DNA of 64,000 bases from UBA685 sp049890115 (GCA_049890115.1 JBMHCC010000026.1:26390-90389), one strand, 5' to 3'; shown: positions 35,005 through 45,704, numbered from the stretch's first letter. A program made the numbers and translations. The notes: generated by a model from the letters alone, not told the origin.

Positions 35005-37841
35005 GTGTCACCTAGCAAAGACATTAAATGATCTTTGATTTTTTCAGCTGTTTTTTCTGTTTTTATCTGCAAGCCGAAAATATCTTTGACATAAAACACA
35101 TCAACTGCTTTTTCGCCATAAGTTGATACAGAGGCTGAATTAATTTGCAGGCCTAATTGCGCAATATGATAGGTGAGCTGATAGAGCAAGCCTGGCCTGT
35201 CACGGCCATTGACCTCAATCACACTATGACTCTTAGAGCGTTTATTAGTCACAATCACGCGCGGTGGTACAGATAATGCACGAAGGCGTGCTGGCTGGCT
35301 ATGCCATCTTTTTTCCAATGCCTCATGCAAATTAAATTGTCCCATTAATGCCTGTTCAATTCGCGCTGAAAGATTGCTAAGTGCTGTTGTATCATGTGCA
35401 GCTTGTCTGTCTTCTGTTTGCAAACGAAATTCATCTAAAATGGTGCCATCTTTGCGGGTGTTGATCCTAGCAGACACAATCGTCATATGAGATAATGCCA
35501 CAGCCCCTGCAATGCGCGAGAAAAGCCCAGGATGATCTTGCGCCATCACAGTCATTACCGTTGTGCGGCTGGTATCATCTGTTTCATAAGTGATCAGTAA
35601 TGGCTTGCCAGATGTGGCGAATTTCTCAGCCAGATCAGCTTGTTTGACATGAGTGTCGCTGTCAAAAGCTGTCCAATAAGAGGGATAAAAATAGCTAGCA
35701 TGTTCTGCGAATTTTGCCTCATCCCACCCTTTGATTTCTGCACATTTTTGTGCTGCTTCAAAAAGAGCCTGCTGGCTGGCAGCACGTGCAACCTCTGCAG
35801 GACCAGCACCACCCATCAAAGCCTCAGAACGCCAATACAGGTCACGCATCAGGCTTGCCTTCCAACCATTCCAAATATCAGGGCCAACCGCCCTAATATC
35901 AGATACGGTTAGAATCAATAATAGCTTCAGCCGTTCTGGTGATTGTACCTGTTCAACAAAATCAGAGATGGTTTTCGGATCATTGAGATCATAGCGGAAT
36001 GCCACCTTGCTCATTAAAAGATGCTGGCGGATAAGCCAGATTACGGTTTCTGTTTCTTCTTCTGTTAATCCCAATTCAGGGCACAAGCTAGCCGCAACTT
36101 CAGCGCCTAGAACAGAATGATCACCGCCTCTGCCCTTGGCAATATCATGCAGCAAAATGGCAACATATAACGCTCGCCGTGAGCTGATTTTTGAAAATAG
36201 CTCACATGCCAAAGGTGCTTCTGTCTTGATTTGTGCTGTTTCAATCGCATTCATCATGCCAACGGCTTTGATGGTATGCTCATCGACGGTGTAGCTATGA
36301 TACATATCAAATTGCATCATCCCGACAATACGCCCGAAATCTGGCATATATTTGGACAAAAACCCGCTTTCATTCATCAGGCGCAACACCCGCTCACAGC
36401 TGCGGTGATGACCTAGAATTTCTAAGAAAAGCTGGTGGAATTCAGCTTTCCATAAATCATGATGATGCAGCCTGTTCGTGCCTCTGGTTAGCCGTTTGAA
36501 GCTATCGGGATGAATATCAAGATTATGTTTTTGGGCCATCCAGAAAATCTGCATTAGCTTGATAGGATCTTGATGAAAAAATAGCTCTGATGGCAGATGT
36601 AGACGACCATTTTTCAGCGTAAAAGGAGACACATTGGTCGAAAATCGTGCTACAGAATCCTGAAAGGCACGCGCCAATGAAAAATGACTTTTGGTATCAA
36701 ATTCATCTTCAATAGCAGCACAAAAAATCCGTGTTAGATTGCCAACATGGCGCACTGCCAGATAATAACGCTTCATAAAACGTTCAACATCACGCATACC
36801 GCCTCTGGCGACAAACCCCATTTTTGGTGCGATATCTATCTGGGCATCAAAAGCAAGCCTGTCATCACCGCGCCCAGCACGTAAATGTAAAAAACAACGA
36901 ACCGTCCATAAAAACCGCTGTGACGCTGCAAAGGATCGCGCTTCTGAGATGCGGATAACGCCACGTTCAAAAATTGTCATAATATCAGCACTGCGATAGG
37001 CAAATTTGGCAATCCAGAAAAGCGTGTGTAAATCACGCAATCCGCCTTTACCTTCTTTGACCTGTGGTTCAACCACATAGCGTGTTGCGCCATGTTGTTT
37101 ATGGCGCGCATCACGTTCGTGCAATTTGCGCGATACAAAATCAAGCGGGTTTTGCCGGCTGATAAGCGTACCGATGGCATCTTCTAGCGCTGTTGCCAGA
37201 ACAGGCGCACCACAAATAAGCCGCACCTCAAGCAAGGATGTTAAAATCGTCAAATCATCTTTCGCAGCCAAGATATTCTGTCTGACTGAGCGTGTGGCAT
37301 GGCCAACCTTCAGACCCAAATCCCATAATAAATATAACACAATTTCGATTTCAGCAGCCGCAGTTGCACTATCAGCACGCTCTTGCACAAATAACAGATC
37401 AATATCGGAATAAGGCGCAAGCTCACCTCTGCCATAACCACCAACAGCCATCAAAGCCCATTGTGAGGCAAATAAATCAGTTTGTTTTTTCTTTTGTTTT
37501 TTCTGATAAATGATAGCGGCGATATCTTCGACCACAATGGTGATCAGCTCATCCATGGCAAAAGCATGGGCACCAACATAAAGCGCGCCATCATGATGAT
37601 TATGAAAACCTTGTGAGAGATTATCACGCAAATCCTGCAATGCTGCCTTGGTCAGACTAAGTGCTTGTTTGCGATAGTCAGATGCTGATAGTTTGGGGGT
37701 ATCAAGCTCTGCCAAAGATTGTTTCAGCGCACCTTTATCAAAAGCAAGCCTATTAGCTTGTCTGGCTGCATCTAGTGGATTTAACCATCCTTGCCATAAG
37801 GACAGGGCTGATGAGGGGGGCTGTATGCTCTTATCATCCAT
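35001..37841 (-). CDS. glnD: Bifunctional uridylyltransferase/uridylyl-removing enzyme GlnD
   Basis: GlnD senses glutamine and uridylylates or deuridylylates PII proteins, controlling nitrogen assimilation. The 946 residues hold, in order, a nucleotidyltransferase domain (GGYGRGELAPYSDIDLLF), an HD hydrolase domain (LLHDIAKGRGGDHSVLG) and two C-terminal ACT domains (VMAQDHPGLFSRIAGAVAL; VNGRDRPGLLYQLTYHIA). It lies 3 bp after mutS and overlaps murJ by 4 bp. Confidence 0.97.
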   Translation of the reverse strand: MDDKSIQPPSSALSLWQGWLNPLDAARQANRLAFDKGALKQSLAELDTPKLSASDYRKQALSLTKAALQDLRDNLSQGFHNHHDGALYVGAHAFAMDELITIVVEDIAAIIYQKKQKKKQTDLFASQWALMAVGGYGRGELAPYSDIDLLFVQERADSATAAAEIEIVLYLLWDLGLKVGHATRSVRQNILAAKDDLTILTSLLEVRLICGAPVLATALEDAIGTLISRQNPLDFVSRKLHERDARHKQHGATRYVVEPQVKEGKGGLRDLHTLFWIAKFAYRSADIMTIFERGVIRISEARSFAASQRFLWTVRCFLHLRAGRGDDRLAFDAQIDIAPKMGFVARGGMRDVERFMKRYYLAVRHVGNLTRIFCAAIEDEFDTKSHFSLARAFQDSVARFSTNVSPFTLKNGRLHLPSELFFHQDPIKLMQIFWMAQKHNLDIHPDSFKRLTRGTNRLHHHDLWKAEFHQLFLEILGHHRSCERVLRLMNESGFLSKYMPDFGRIVGMMQFDMYHSYTVDEHTIKAVGMMNAIETAQIKTEAPLACELFSKISSRRALYVAILLHDIAKGRGGDHSVLGAEVAASLCPELGLTEEETETVIWLIRQHLLMSKVAFRYDLNDPKTISDFVEQVQSPERLKLLLILTVSDIRAVGPDIWNGWKASLMRDLYWRSEALMGGAGPAEVARAASQQALFEAAQKCAEIKGWDEAKFAEHASYFYPSYWTAFDSDTHVKQADLAEKFATSGKPLLITYETDDTSRTTVMTVMAQDHPGLFSRIAGAVALSHMTIVSARINTRKDGTILDEFRLQTEDRQAAHDTTALSNLSARIEQALMGQFNLHEALEKRWHSQPARLRALSVPPRVIVTNKRSKSHSVIEVNGRDRPGLLYQLTYHIAQLGLQINSASVSTYGEKAVDVFYVKDIFGLQIKTEKTAEKIKDHLMSLLGDT

Positions 37842-37844
37842 GGC

Positions 37845-40547
37845 CTATTCATCTTCCTTTGCGACAAGTTCAGTCAAATCATAGAGCAAATCAAGCGCCT
37901 CTCTGGCAGATAAATCATCAGGGCGCAATGATTGTAATTTGGCAATAGCAGGATGTGTTGATGCTGGCCTAGCTGGGGGCTGGGCTGTGAATAATGGCAA
38001 ATTATCCAAAGTTGAGGCCGCTGATTTCTGGCCTTTATGACCTGTTTCTTCCAGCCTTTCCAAAATTGATTGCGCTCGTTGCAATACAAGCTGAGGCAGC
38101 CCTGCCAATTTCGCAACATGCACCCCATAAGACCGATTGGCAGCACCGGCACCTACCTGATGCAAGAAGATAATATCATTCTGCCATTCTTTGGTCAGCA
38201 TCGCACAGCTATATAAATGGGTAAGCCTATCTTCCAAAGCTGTTAATTCATGATAATGGGTGGCAAATAAAGTGCGGGCACCATTTGTATCATGCAGATA
38301 TTCAAGACAAGCATGTGCAATCGCAAGACCATCATAGGTGGATGTGCCTCTGCCTATCTCATCTAATATCACAAGTGATTTCGCTGTTGCGCGATTAAGG
38401 ATTGTCGCTGTCTCAACCATCTCGACCATAAAGGTTGACTGGCCCCTTGCTAGATCATCAGAGGCACCAACGCGGCTAAAACATTTATCTATAATGCCGA
38501 TTTGCGCATCATCTGCTGGTACATAGAGCCCTGCCTGAGCCAAAATAGCAATAAGCGCATTCTGGCGCAGAAATGTTGATTTACCAGCCATATTTGGCCC
38601 TGTTAAAAGCCACAGACGTTTCTCATCAGACATCTGGCAATCATTAGCCATGAAAGAGGTATCTGCTGGCAAAGATTGTTCCACCACAGGATGCCTGCCT
38701 GCTGTGATGGTAAAGCTGGTATCATCGCGTAATTGAGGGCGGCAATAATGATATCTGATAGCACAGAGGGCTGTGCTAATGGCCACATCTATTTCAGCCA
38801 GCGATTGACTGCTTTGGGCAATCACATCAGCGGCATCTGTAATCAACTTAGTCAGATCAGCAAATAGTGATAATTCCAGCGCATTTGCCTTATCACCAGC
38901 TGATGAAATATCACGTTCTAATTCAGCTAATTCTGTGGTGGTAAAACGGACAGTTTGTGCGGTTGTCTGGCGGTGAATAAATGCACCATCATTCATCATC
39001 ATCTCAGCATGATTTGCCCTGACATCAATATGATAGCCAAGCACATTATTATGTTTGATCTTCAGGCTTTGAATACCTGTTTTTTCGCTATATTGCGCCT
39101 GTAGGCCAGCAATCAGGCGTCTGCTTTCATCGCGCAAGCCACGCAACTCATCTAATTTGGCATTATAGCCTTTGGCAATAAAACCGCCATCTCTGGCAAG
39201 CAAGGGCACCTCATCTGCCAGCGCAGCTTGCAAAGGTTCAATCAAAGAGACAGGTGCTGCAATAGCATCTGCCAGAGCACTCAGATAGCTGATAAAATCA
39301 TGAGAAAAACCAAGCGTGCTAGCACCGGCTAATTGGCGCTTTAGCACCAGAGCTATATCACGAGCAATGAGAAAGGATTTCAACAGCAAAACCAGATCTC
39401 GTGGCCCGCCTCTGCCAATGGACAGGCGGGCAAGACAACGTTCGCTATCACCAAGTGGCTTTAGATGTTGGACAATCTCATCACGCATGATTTCGGTTTC
39501 AAGAAATGATTGTGCCAAATCAAGGCGGCGTTCAATCACAGCCCGATTTGTGACAGGTGATGAGATACGCATCGCCAATAGACGGCCACCAGATGCTGTT
39601 TGTGTCATATCAATGGCTGCTAGCAAACTGCCTTTGCGCTCATTGGTCATGGTTCTGGTTAATTCCAGTGAACGCCTTGTAGCAGGATCAATTTCCATCA
39701 ACCCATCATCATGCACTAATTGCAATGGCGATAAGCGCGGCATGGTGGAAATCTGGGTTTTCTCTAAATAGGATAATAACCCGCCAGCAGCGCTTAACAT
39801 AGCTCGTGTCAGATGACTGAAATCATGTGCAATATCACCATAAAAGCGTCGTAATTTTTCGCTCGCATCCTGACTATCAAAATCAGCATCATCAGTCCTT
39901 GATAAGGTAATAGAACTGGCTTTTAAAAATAATTCTAATGCTTCGTCATTTGTCGTTTGTGATACCGCAACCTCAGATGGCGATAGGCGCGCAATTTGTG
40001 CCTCTAAATTATCTCTCATTGATGCCTGTACCTGAAACAGACCTGTTGACATATCAGCCCATGCGATAGCCATCATGCCTGCTGCCTGCCCAATCGCTAC
40101 CAAATAATTATTCTGATTAGGGGCAAGCAAGCCATCTTCATTTAATGTGCCAGCCGTGACAAGACGCACCACAGCCCGTGGCAGTGGCCCTTTACCGCCT
40201 CGTTTTTTAAAGCTTTCTGGATCTTCAGATTGCTCACAAATCGCAACCTTGTAACCTTGTCTGATGAGACGTGCCAAATAATTATCCATCGCATGAACAG
40301 GCACCCCGCACATCGGAATATCTTTGCCGTCTAATTGACCTCTTTTTGTCAGCGTCAAATTCAAAGCACTGGCAGCTTCTTCCGCATCATGGAAAAACAT
40401 TTCATAAAAATCACCCATGCGATAAAATAATAAAGCATGCTGATAGTCAGCCTTTACCGCTAAATACTGCGCCATCATGGGTGTTAGCCCTGCCTTTTTA
40501 TCAGCCTTTTGCGATGAGGAAGTGCTTACCATTCTGTTTGTCATCAT
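37845..40547 (-). CDS. mutS: DNA mismatch repair protein MutS
   Basis: MutS recognises mismatches and starts methyl-independent or directed mismatch repair. Domain I carries the mismatch-wedging FYEMF (in FYRMGDFYEMF). Later the ATPase domain has Walker A TGPNMAGKSTFLRQ, the DDLARGQSTFMVEM signature and Walker B LVILDEIGRGTSTYDG. 900 residues is a normal length. The first ATG (40547) is used, though the N-terminal TNRMVSTSSSQK part is not conserved and the exact start is uncertain. It is divergent from maeB across 101 bp. Confidence 0.96.
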   Translation of the reverse strand: MMTNRMVSTSSSQKADKKAGLTPMMAQYLAVKADYQHALLFYRMGDFYEMFFHDAEEAASALNLTLTKRGQLDGKDIPMCGVPVHAMDNYLARLIRQGYKVAICEQSEDPESFKKRGGKGPLPRAVVRLVTAGTLNEDGLLAPNQNNYLVAIGQAAGMMAIAWADMSTGLFQVQASMRDNLEAQIARLSPSEVAVSQTTNDEALELFLKASSITLSRTDDADFDSQDASEKLRRFYGDIAHDFSHLTRAMLSAAGGLLSYLEKTQISTMPRLSPLQLVHDDGLMEIDPATRRSLELTRTMTNERKGSLLAAIDMTQTASGGRLLAMRISSPVTNRAVIERRLDLAQSFLETEIMRDEIVQHLKPLGDSERCLARLSIGRGGPRDLVLLLKSFLIARDIALVLKRQLAGASTLGFSHDFISYLSALADAIAAPVSLIEPLQAALADEVPLLARDGGFIAKGYNAKLDELRGLRDESRRLIAGLQAQYSEKTGIQSLKIKHNNVLGYHIDVRANHAEMMMNDGAFIHRQTTAQTVRFTTTELAELERDISSAGDKANALELSLFADLTKLITDAADVIAQSSQSLAEIDVAISTALCAIRYHYCRPQLRDDTSFTITAGRHPVVEQSLPADTSFMANDCQMSDEKRLWLLTGPNMAGKSTFLRQNALIAILAQAGLYVPADDAQIGIIDKCFSRVGASDDLARGQSTFMVEMVETATILNRATAKSLVILDEIGRGTSTYDGLAIAHACLEYLHDTNGARTLFATHYHELTALEDRLTHLYSCAMLTKEWQNDIIFLHQVGAGAANRSYGVHVAKLAGLPQLVLQRAQSILERLEETGHKGQKSAASTLDNLPLFTAQPPARPASTHPAIAKLQSLRPDDLSAREALDLLYDLTELVAKEDE

Positions 40548-40648
40548 CTTGTTTTCTATGTTAAATGCCGATAAGAGTTTTTGATTTAATCACTGTTACA
40601 TACCTCACATTATATCTAGCAGAAATTAGGTAAGGATAGTAGGAACAA

Positions 40649-42910
40649 ATGGCGTCAGATTCATCAAGCCTTGATAAAGAAGCGTTAAGCTTTCATGCCA
40701 CTGGTAGACCAGGCAAATTAGAAATCACACCAACAAAGCCACTGACTAGTCAGCGCGACTTATCGCTTGCTTATTCACCTGGTGTTGCAGCGCCCTGTCT
40801 GGCTATCGAAAAAGATCCAGCGACCGCCTATGATTACACCGCCAAAGGGAATTTGGTCGCTGTTATTTCAAATGGTACCGCTGTGTTAGGTCTTGGTAAT
40901 ATCGGGGCTGCTGCTTCAAAGCCTGTTATGGAAGGCAAAGCTGTTTTATTTAAAAAATTCGCTGATATTGACGGTGTTGATTTAGAGCTATCCACTGAAG
41001 ATATTGATCGCTTTGTTGATGCTGTCTCATTGCTTGGCCCCTCTTTTGGCGGCATTAACCTAGAAGATATCAAATCGCCAGAATGTTTTATTATTGAACA
41101 GCGCCTGCGTGAGGTGATGGATATTCCAGTTTTTCATGATGACCAGCATGGTACTGCGATTATCGCAGCTGCTGGCCTGATTAATGCGCTTCATCTGACA
41201 GGCCGTGATGTAAAGGATATTAAGATTGTCTCAAATGGGGCAGGGGCTGCTTCTATTGCTTGTGTTGAGCTGATTAAAGCACTTGGTGTGCCACATCAAA
41301 ATGTCATTCTAACAGATCGTGAAGGCGTGATTTATCAAGGTCGTGAGACTGGCATGAATCAGTGGAAATCAGCACATGCTGTCAAAACAGAAGCCAGAAC
41401 ATTGGAAGATGCCATTAAAGGTGCTGATGTCTTTTTAGGCTTATCTGTTGCTGGTGCATTATCACCGCAAATGGTGGCTGATATGGCACCACGGCCAATT
41501 ATTTTTGCCATGGCTAATCCTGTGCCTGAAATTATGCCTGATGAAGCGAAAAAAGTGCGCCCTGATGCCATTGTTGCAACAGGCCGATCTGATTTCCCAA
41601 ATCAGGTTAATAATGTACTTGGTTTTCCTTATATCTTCCGTGGTGCGCTGGATGTGCGTGCCACTGCCATTAATGAAGAGATGAAAATCGCAGCAGCAAC
41701 AGCGATTGCGATGCTAGCGCGTGAAGATGTGCCTGATGAGGTGAGTGCTGCTTATCAGGGTGGCAATCTGCAATATGGTGAGGATTATATTATACCAGCA
41801 CCATTTGACCCGCGCCTAATTTCATCTGTGTCAGCTGCCGTCGCTGAAGCTGCTATGAACTCTGGAGTGGCGCAAAAGCCGCTGAAAGATATTGAAGCCT
41901 ATAAAAAACAGCTTTCAGCGCGGTTAGATCCGACAGCATCATTCTTGCAAGTTGTCTTTGATGCGATTACACCAGCGAAGAAAAAAGTGGTTTTCGCTGA
42001 AGGTGAGGAAGAGGTCGCTATCCGCGCAGCTCTGGCATTCCGCAATGCTGGTTATGGTGAGCCTGTATTGGTTGGCCGTGAACATCGCATTGCCCAAACG
42101 ATTGAAAATCTTGGTTTGGAAGGCGCAGAAACCCTAGAGGTCACAAATGCCAAAATCTCAGATCATAATCTTGATTATATAGATTTTCTTTATGAACGCC
42201 TGCAACGTCATGGTGTGTTACATCGTGATTGCCAGCGTATGGTTAATCTGGACCGTAATGTGTTTGCACCTTGTATGGTTGCCAATGGTCATGCTGATGC
42301 CATGGTATCTGGACTAACACGCTCATTCCAACCAACCTTTGAACATATCACACGCGTCTTTGATGCCGAAAATGGCAGACCTTTTGTAACCACTTCAATG
42401 ATGATTTCAAAGGGCCGCACAGTCTTTATTGGTGATACCTCAATTCATGAACGCCCATCAGGTGAAGAGCTAGCGTCAATCGCTGAGGCTATTGCTGAAA
42501 AAGCAACATCTCTTGGCCAGGTGCCACGTGTTGCGTTATTATCATTCTCAAATTTCGGCAATCCTAACTCTGAGATCACTTTCGCTGCCCAAGATGCTGT
42601 CAAAGCACTTGATAGCCGCAATGTATCATTTGAATATGAAGGCGAAATGACAGCAGATGTCGCTCTTGATTTTGAGCTGATGAAAGCACGCTATCCTTTC
42701 AGCCGTCTGACTGGCCCTGCCAATATTCTGATTATGCCTGGCCTGCATTCAGCGAATATTTCATTTATGCTGATGCAACAATTAGGCGGCGGTTCTGTGA
42801 TTGGCCCAATGATCCTTGGCTCGCAACATCCATTCCAAATCGTACAGATGGGCGCATCTGTTAATGATCTGGTTATTGCGGCTGCCTTGGCAGCTTATGA
42901 AGCACTTTAA
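40649..42910 (+). CDS. maeB: NADP-dependent malic enzyme with phosphotransacetylase-like domain
   Basis: The N-terminal ~430 residues are a malic enzyme that decarboxylates malate to pyruvate and yields NADPH (FHDDQHGTAIIAAAG, NGAGAASIACVELI, ATGRSDFPNQVNNVLGFP). The C-terminal ~320 residues are a phosphotransacetylase-like domain, usually regulatory and often inactive as Pta in this family. Length is 753 residues. AGGAACAA precedes the ATG. It is divergent from mutS, a common alphaproteobacterial arrangement. The TAA stop is shared, as TTAA, with the convergent PfkB gene. Confidence 0.95.
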   Translation: MASDSSSLDKEALSFHATGRPGKLEITPTKPLTSQRDLSLAYSPGVAAPCLAIEKDPATAYDYTAKGNLVAVISNGTAVLGLGNIGAAASKPVMEGKAVLFKKFADIDGVDLELSTEDIDRFVDAVSLLGPSFGGINLEDIKSPECFIIEQRLREVMDIPVFHDDQHGTAIIAAAGLINALHLTGRDVKDIKIVSNGAGAASIACVELIKALGVPHQNVILTDREGVIYQGRETGMNQWKSAHAVKTEARTLEDAIKGADVFLGLSVAGALSPQMVADMAPRPIIFAMANPVPEIMPDEAKKVRPDAIVATGRSDFPNQVNNVLGFPYIFRGALDVRATAINEEMKIAAATAIAMLAREDVPDEVSAAYQGGNLQYGEDYIIPAPFDPRLISSVSAAVAEAAMNSGVAQKPLKDIEAYKKQLSARLDPTASFLQVVFDAITPAKKKVVFAEGEEEVAIRAALAFRNAGYGEPVLVGREHRIAQTIENLGLEGAETLEVTNAKISDHNLDYIDFLYERLQRHGVLHRDCQRMVNLDRNVFAPCMVANGHADAMVSGLTRSFQPTFEHITRVFDAENGRPFVTTSMMISKGRTVFIGDTSIHERPSGEELASIAEAIAEKATSLGQVPRVALLSFSNFGNPNSEITFAAQDAVKALDSRNVSFEYEGEMTADVALDFELMKARYPFSRLTGPANILIMPGLHSANISFMLMQQLGGGSVIGPMILGSQHPFQIVQMGASVNDLVIAAALAAYEAL

Positions 42911-43881
42911 GAGAGCGTTTCAGCGATAAGCTGTTTTAGATCAGCTTCTGGGCGTGCGCCATAATGACAGATAATTTCGCCAGCACATAAGCTTGCGATG
43001 GTTCCGCATTTATGCGCATCACCGCCAACTGATCTGGCATATAGATAACCAGCGGCAAATAAATCGCCTGCCCCTGTGGTATCTTGCACCTGGCCAACTG
43101 GCAAAGCTGGGATATCGGCTCTTTCATTATCTTTCCAGATAGATGCCCCTTGTGCCCCTTTGGTGATAATCAGCTCGTCTAAATAAGGTGACAATGTTTC
43201 AGCTGCTAAGTCAGCTGGCTGTCCTGTTAGGGCACGTGCTTCATCTTCATTGCTAAATAAAATACTGACATGGGCTTTAATATAATCATAAAGCGCATCA
43301 AAATGACGCTCTACGCACCATGGATCTGACAAAGATAATGCGATTTGTGCACCTGTCTTTTCAGCAATTTCAACAATCTTATCAAATAGAGCAGGACCAT
43401 CTGGCGCATCAAATAAATACCCCTCCAGATAAATCACATCAGCTTCTGGCAGATTATCAAGATGAGACGGGCCCATCTGAATACAGGCGCCTAGAAATGT
43501 ATTCATGGAACGCACCGCATCAGGGGTGACAAAAATCATCGAACGTGCCGTAGCAAGCCCATCATCTGTTACCTTGCCTAAAAAATGCGTGCCTGTCTGT
43601 TCAAGAGATGAGATGAATTCACTGCCAAGCTCATCAGATGCTACTTCGCCAACATAACCTGACTGACCACCAAGCAATGCCATGCCAACCGCTGAATTAG
43701 CTGCTGATCCACCAGCCATTTTTGTTGGGCCAGACATCATGTCTGACAAATCAATAGCACGCTTTTCATCAATGAGATTCATGCCACCTTTTTCAATGTG
43801 ATTAGCCTCCAAAAAACCATCATCACCAATAGCCACCATATCCACAATGGCATTACCAACATAAATCACATCTAATTTCAT
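42907..43881 (-). CDS. PfkB-family carbohydrate/nucleoside kinase
   Basis: This ribokinase-superfamily protein of 324 residues has the N-terminal glycine motif GGSAANSAVGMALLGG and the C-terminal PfkB signature DTTGAGDLFAAGYLYA with the catalytic aspartate. The closest type is the adenosine kinase-like group found in alphaproteobacteria, but sugars such as fructose cannot be excluded. I use ATG 43881 (MKLDVIYVGN); a GTG 11 codons upstream is open. The ribosome-binding site is weak. It overlaps maeB by four bases tail to tail. Confidence 0.85.
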   Translation of the reverse strand: MKLDVIYVGNAIVDMVAIGDDGFLEANHIEKGGMNLIDEKRAIDLSDMMSGPTKMAGGSAANSAVGMALLGGQSGYVGEVASDELGSEFISSLEQTGTHFLGKVTDDGLATARSMIFVTPDAVRSMNTFLGACIQMGPSHLDNLPEADVIYLEGYLFDAPDGPALFDKIVEIAEKTGAQIALSLSDPWCVERHFDALYDYIKAHVSILFSNEDEARALTGQPADLAAETLSPYLDELIITKGAQGASIWKDNERADIPALPVGQVQDTTGAGDLFAAGYLYARSVGGDAHKCGTIASLCAGEIICHYGARPEADLKQLIAETLS

Positions 43882-44059
43882 TTTAGCAGCTTTCAAAATC
43901 ACAAATGCTTTCACATCTCATCGCCGCCACATTATGACATCTAAAATTGTTAATACAGGAAAAAAACAAAAAGCTTAGCTTGCTAATCAAGCCTGTGGCT
44001 TGCATAAGTAAGAGCTATTGGTTTAATTAGTTCAAAATGATTGCTGTGGGGACAGGCAA

Positions 44060-44899
44060 ATGCGGGTACAGATTTATCGCCTTTCTGTGATAGTTTCCAT
44101 GGCGTTTCTGGCAAGCTGTGCGCCATTACCACCTGAATTGACACAGCAGATACCCGCAAAGACCCAAGAAAAGACACCAGACAAAATATCAGAAAAACTG
44201 GCAGAATTACCAGCTGCTACTGACGCGGTTATTCCGCAATCTGATAATCTGACAACATCCCAAGATGACAGCACATCTGATCAAAGCCTGATTGCGGGCG
44301 ATGATAATCAAACAGCCTCACCCAAACCGATATTATTAGATGACAGCCAAGATGAGGCAGTGGCAGATAAGACTGATGAGACATTAATAGCACCGCTTGA
44401 TAATCAAAGCCTCAGCGATGAGGAAATTACAAACGCTGCAACAGGCTCCCTCATAGGTCAGATATCTGATGATACAAATATAACAACGCCTCAATCCAAT
44501 CAGCCAGAAGATACTCAATCAATAGATATTCAGGCAGAAGATATTCAGGCAGCTATTGTGATTGCGCCAGATTTAAAGACAGAACCAAAGCCTGAGCCAG
44601 AACCTGAACCTGAGCCAATTACGCCTGTGAACCCCTATTTATTGACAGGCAGTGTTTCAGATTTGCTTACCATTCGTCTTGGCAAGGCTGACCGCATCAT
44701 CTCTGAGCAAGGGGTTGAGGTTCGTCATTATTATGAAGCAGACTGTCACAGCCTATTTTTCTTATTTGATAAGGGGCAGGGATTACGCATTCAGCATGTT
44801 GATGTACGCCCTGCTATTCTCAACACAGCTCTTGATGAATTGGCTTGTTTTGATGCTTTGGGTGTACGTTCTGTGAATCTTCACGAAGCTGATAAATAA
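44060..44899 (+). CDS. Putative lipoprotein with OmlA/SmpA-like C-terminal domain
   Basis: The signal sequence ends in a lipobox (FLASC, Cys about residue 20), so an outer-membrane or periplasm-facing lipoprotein is expected. Residues about 25-190 are polar, low complexity and rich in Asp, Gln, Thr and Ser, with a PEPEPEPEP stretch. The last ~80 residues form a compact domain, LLTIRLGKADRIISEQGVEVRHYY, followed by a cysteine and SLFFLF. That resembles the LG-P-E-G-WxY pattern of small OmlA/BamE-type folds. The role is unknown; an envelope scaffold reaching through the peptidoglycan by its linker is possible. Convergent nth lies 22 bp downstream. Confidence 0.7.
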   Translation: MRVQIYRLSVIVSMAFLASCAPLPPELTQQIPAKTQEKTPDKISEKLAELPAATDAVIPQSDNLTTSQDDSTSDQSLIAGDDNQTASPKPILLDDSQDEAVADKTDETLIAPLDNQSLSDEEITNAATGSLIGQISDDTNITTPQSNQPEDTQSIDIQAEDIQAAIVIAPDLKTEPKPEPEPEPEPITPVNPYLLTGSVSDLLTIRLGKADRIISEQGVEVRHYYEADCHSLFFLFDKGQGLRIQHVDVRPAILNTALDELACFDALGVRSVNLHEADK

Positions 44900-44921
44900 G
44901 CAGTGTGATAAGGGCTGATGA

Positions 44922-45566
44922 TCAAACTGTTTTTGCCTTAAATAGGCAATAATCATAAATCACACAATTGGCACAATCTGGTTTGCGTGCCTTACAGATA
45001 TAACGGCCATGCAAAATCATCCAATGATGGGCGCCTTTTTGCCATTGCTTTGGCACACGGCGTAGCAATTCTTTTTCAACCACAACCACATCTTTGCCAG
45101 GTGCTATACCAGTGCGATTACCAAGGCGGAAAATATGCGTATCAACTGCTATGGTTGGGACACCAAAGGCTTCATTTAACACAACATTAGCTGTTTTTCG
45201 ACCAACGCCTGGCAAAGCTTCAAGAGCTGCTCTATCTTGCGGGACAATGCTATTATGCTGGCTAATCAGAAGCTGGGATAATGCTAAGACATTTTTTGCC
45301 TTCATATTAAATAAGCCGATTGTCTTGATATAATCTTTGATTGTGGCAAGACCTAGCGCGACCATTTTTTCTGGCGTATCTGCCACTTTAAATAAGTCTT
45401 TAGTGGCTTTATTCACACCGACATCTGTGGCTTGTGCTGATAGCACAACAGCCACCAAAAGCGTGTATGGGTTGCTAAATTCCAGCTCTGTTTTGGGATC
45501 AGGGTTCGCTTTTGATAATAAGGCAAAACAGCTATCAATATCTGCCAGCTTCATTTTGCGTGCCAT
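44922..45566 (-). CDS. nth: Endonuclease III
   Basis: Nth is the DNA glycosylase/AP lyase for oxidised pyrimidines. The 214 residues include the helix-hairpin-helix LPGVGRKTANVVL, the catalytic lysine and aspartate region (VDTHIFRLGNR), and the [4Fe-4S] cluster C-x6-C-x2-C-x5-C at the C-terminus (CKARKPDCANCVIYDYC). I chose ATG 45566 with AGGG five bases upstream; a GTG two codons earlier is possible. It is divergent from the DUF2244 gene. Confidence 0.95.
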   Translation of the reverse strand: MARKMKLADIDSCFALLSKANPDPKTELEFSNPYTLLVAVVLSAQATDVGVNKATKDLFKVADTPEKMVALGLATIKDYIKTIGLFNMKAKNVLALSQLLISQHNSIVPQDRAALEALPGVGRKTANVVLNEAFGVPTIAVDTHIFRLGNRTGIAPGKDVVVVEKELLRRVPKQWQKGAHHWMILHGRYICKARKPDCANCVIYDYCLFKAKTV

Positions 45567-45704
45567 AATCACCCTGTCCTTTCCACAATTACTTGCATCA
45601 TATTTTGGTTTAAAAATAATCAGCCTATCTTGCCAGCTTGTCGCTTTGGCCTAATCTCTTTTATAACTTATAGTAATTCTTTGATTTAACCAGCTTTAAA
45701 CCAG

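Noticed and set aside
39316..39771. 151-codon plus-strand open frame opposite mutS
   Set aside because: Antisense to the conserved MutS core, with no recognisable domains.
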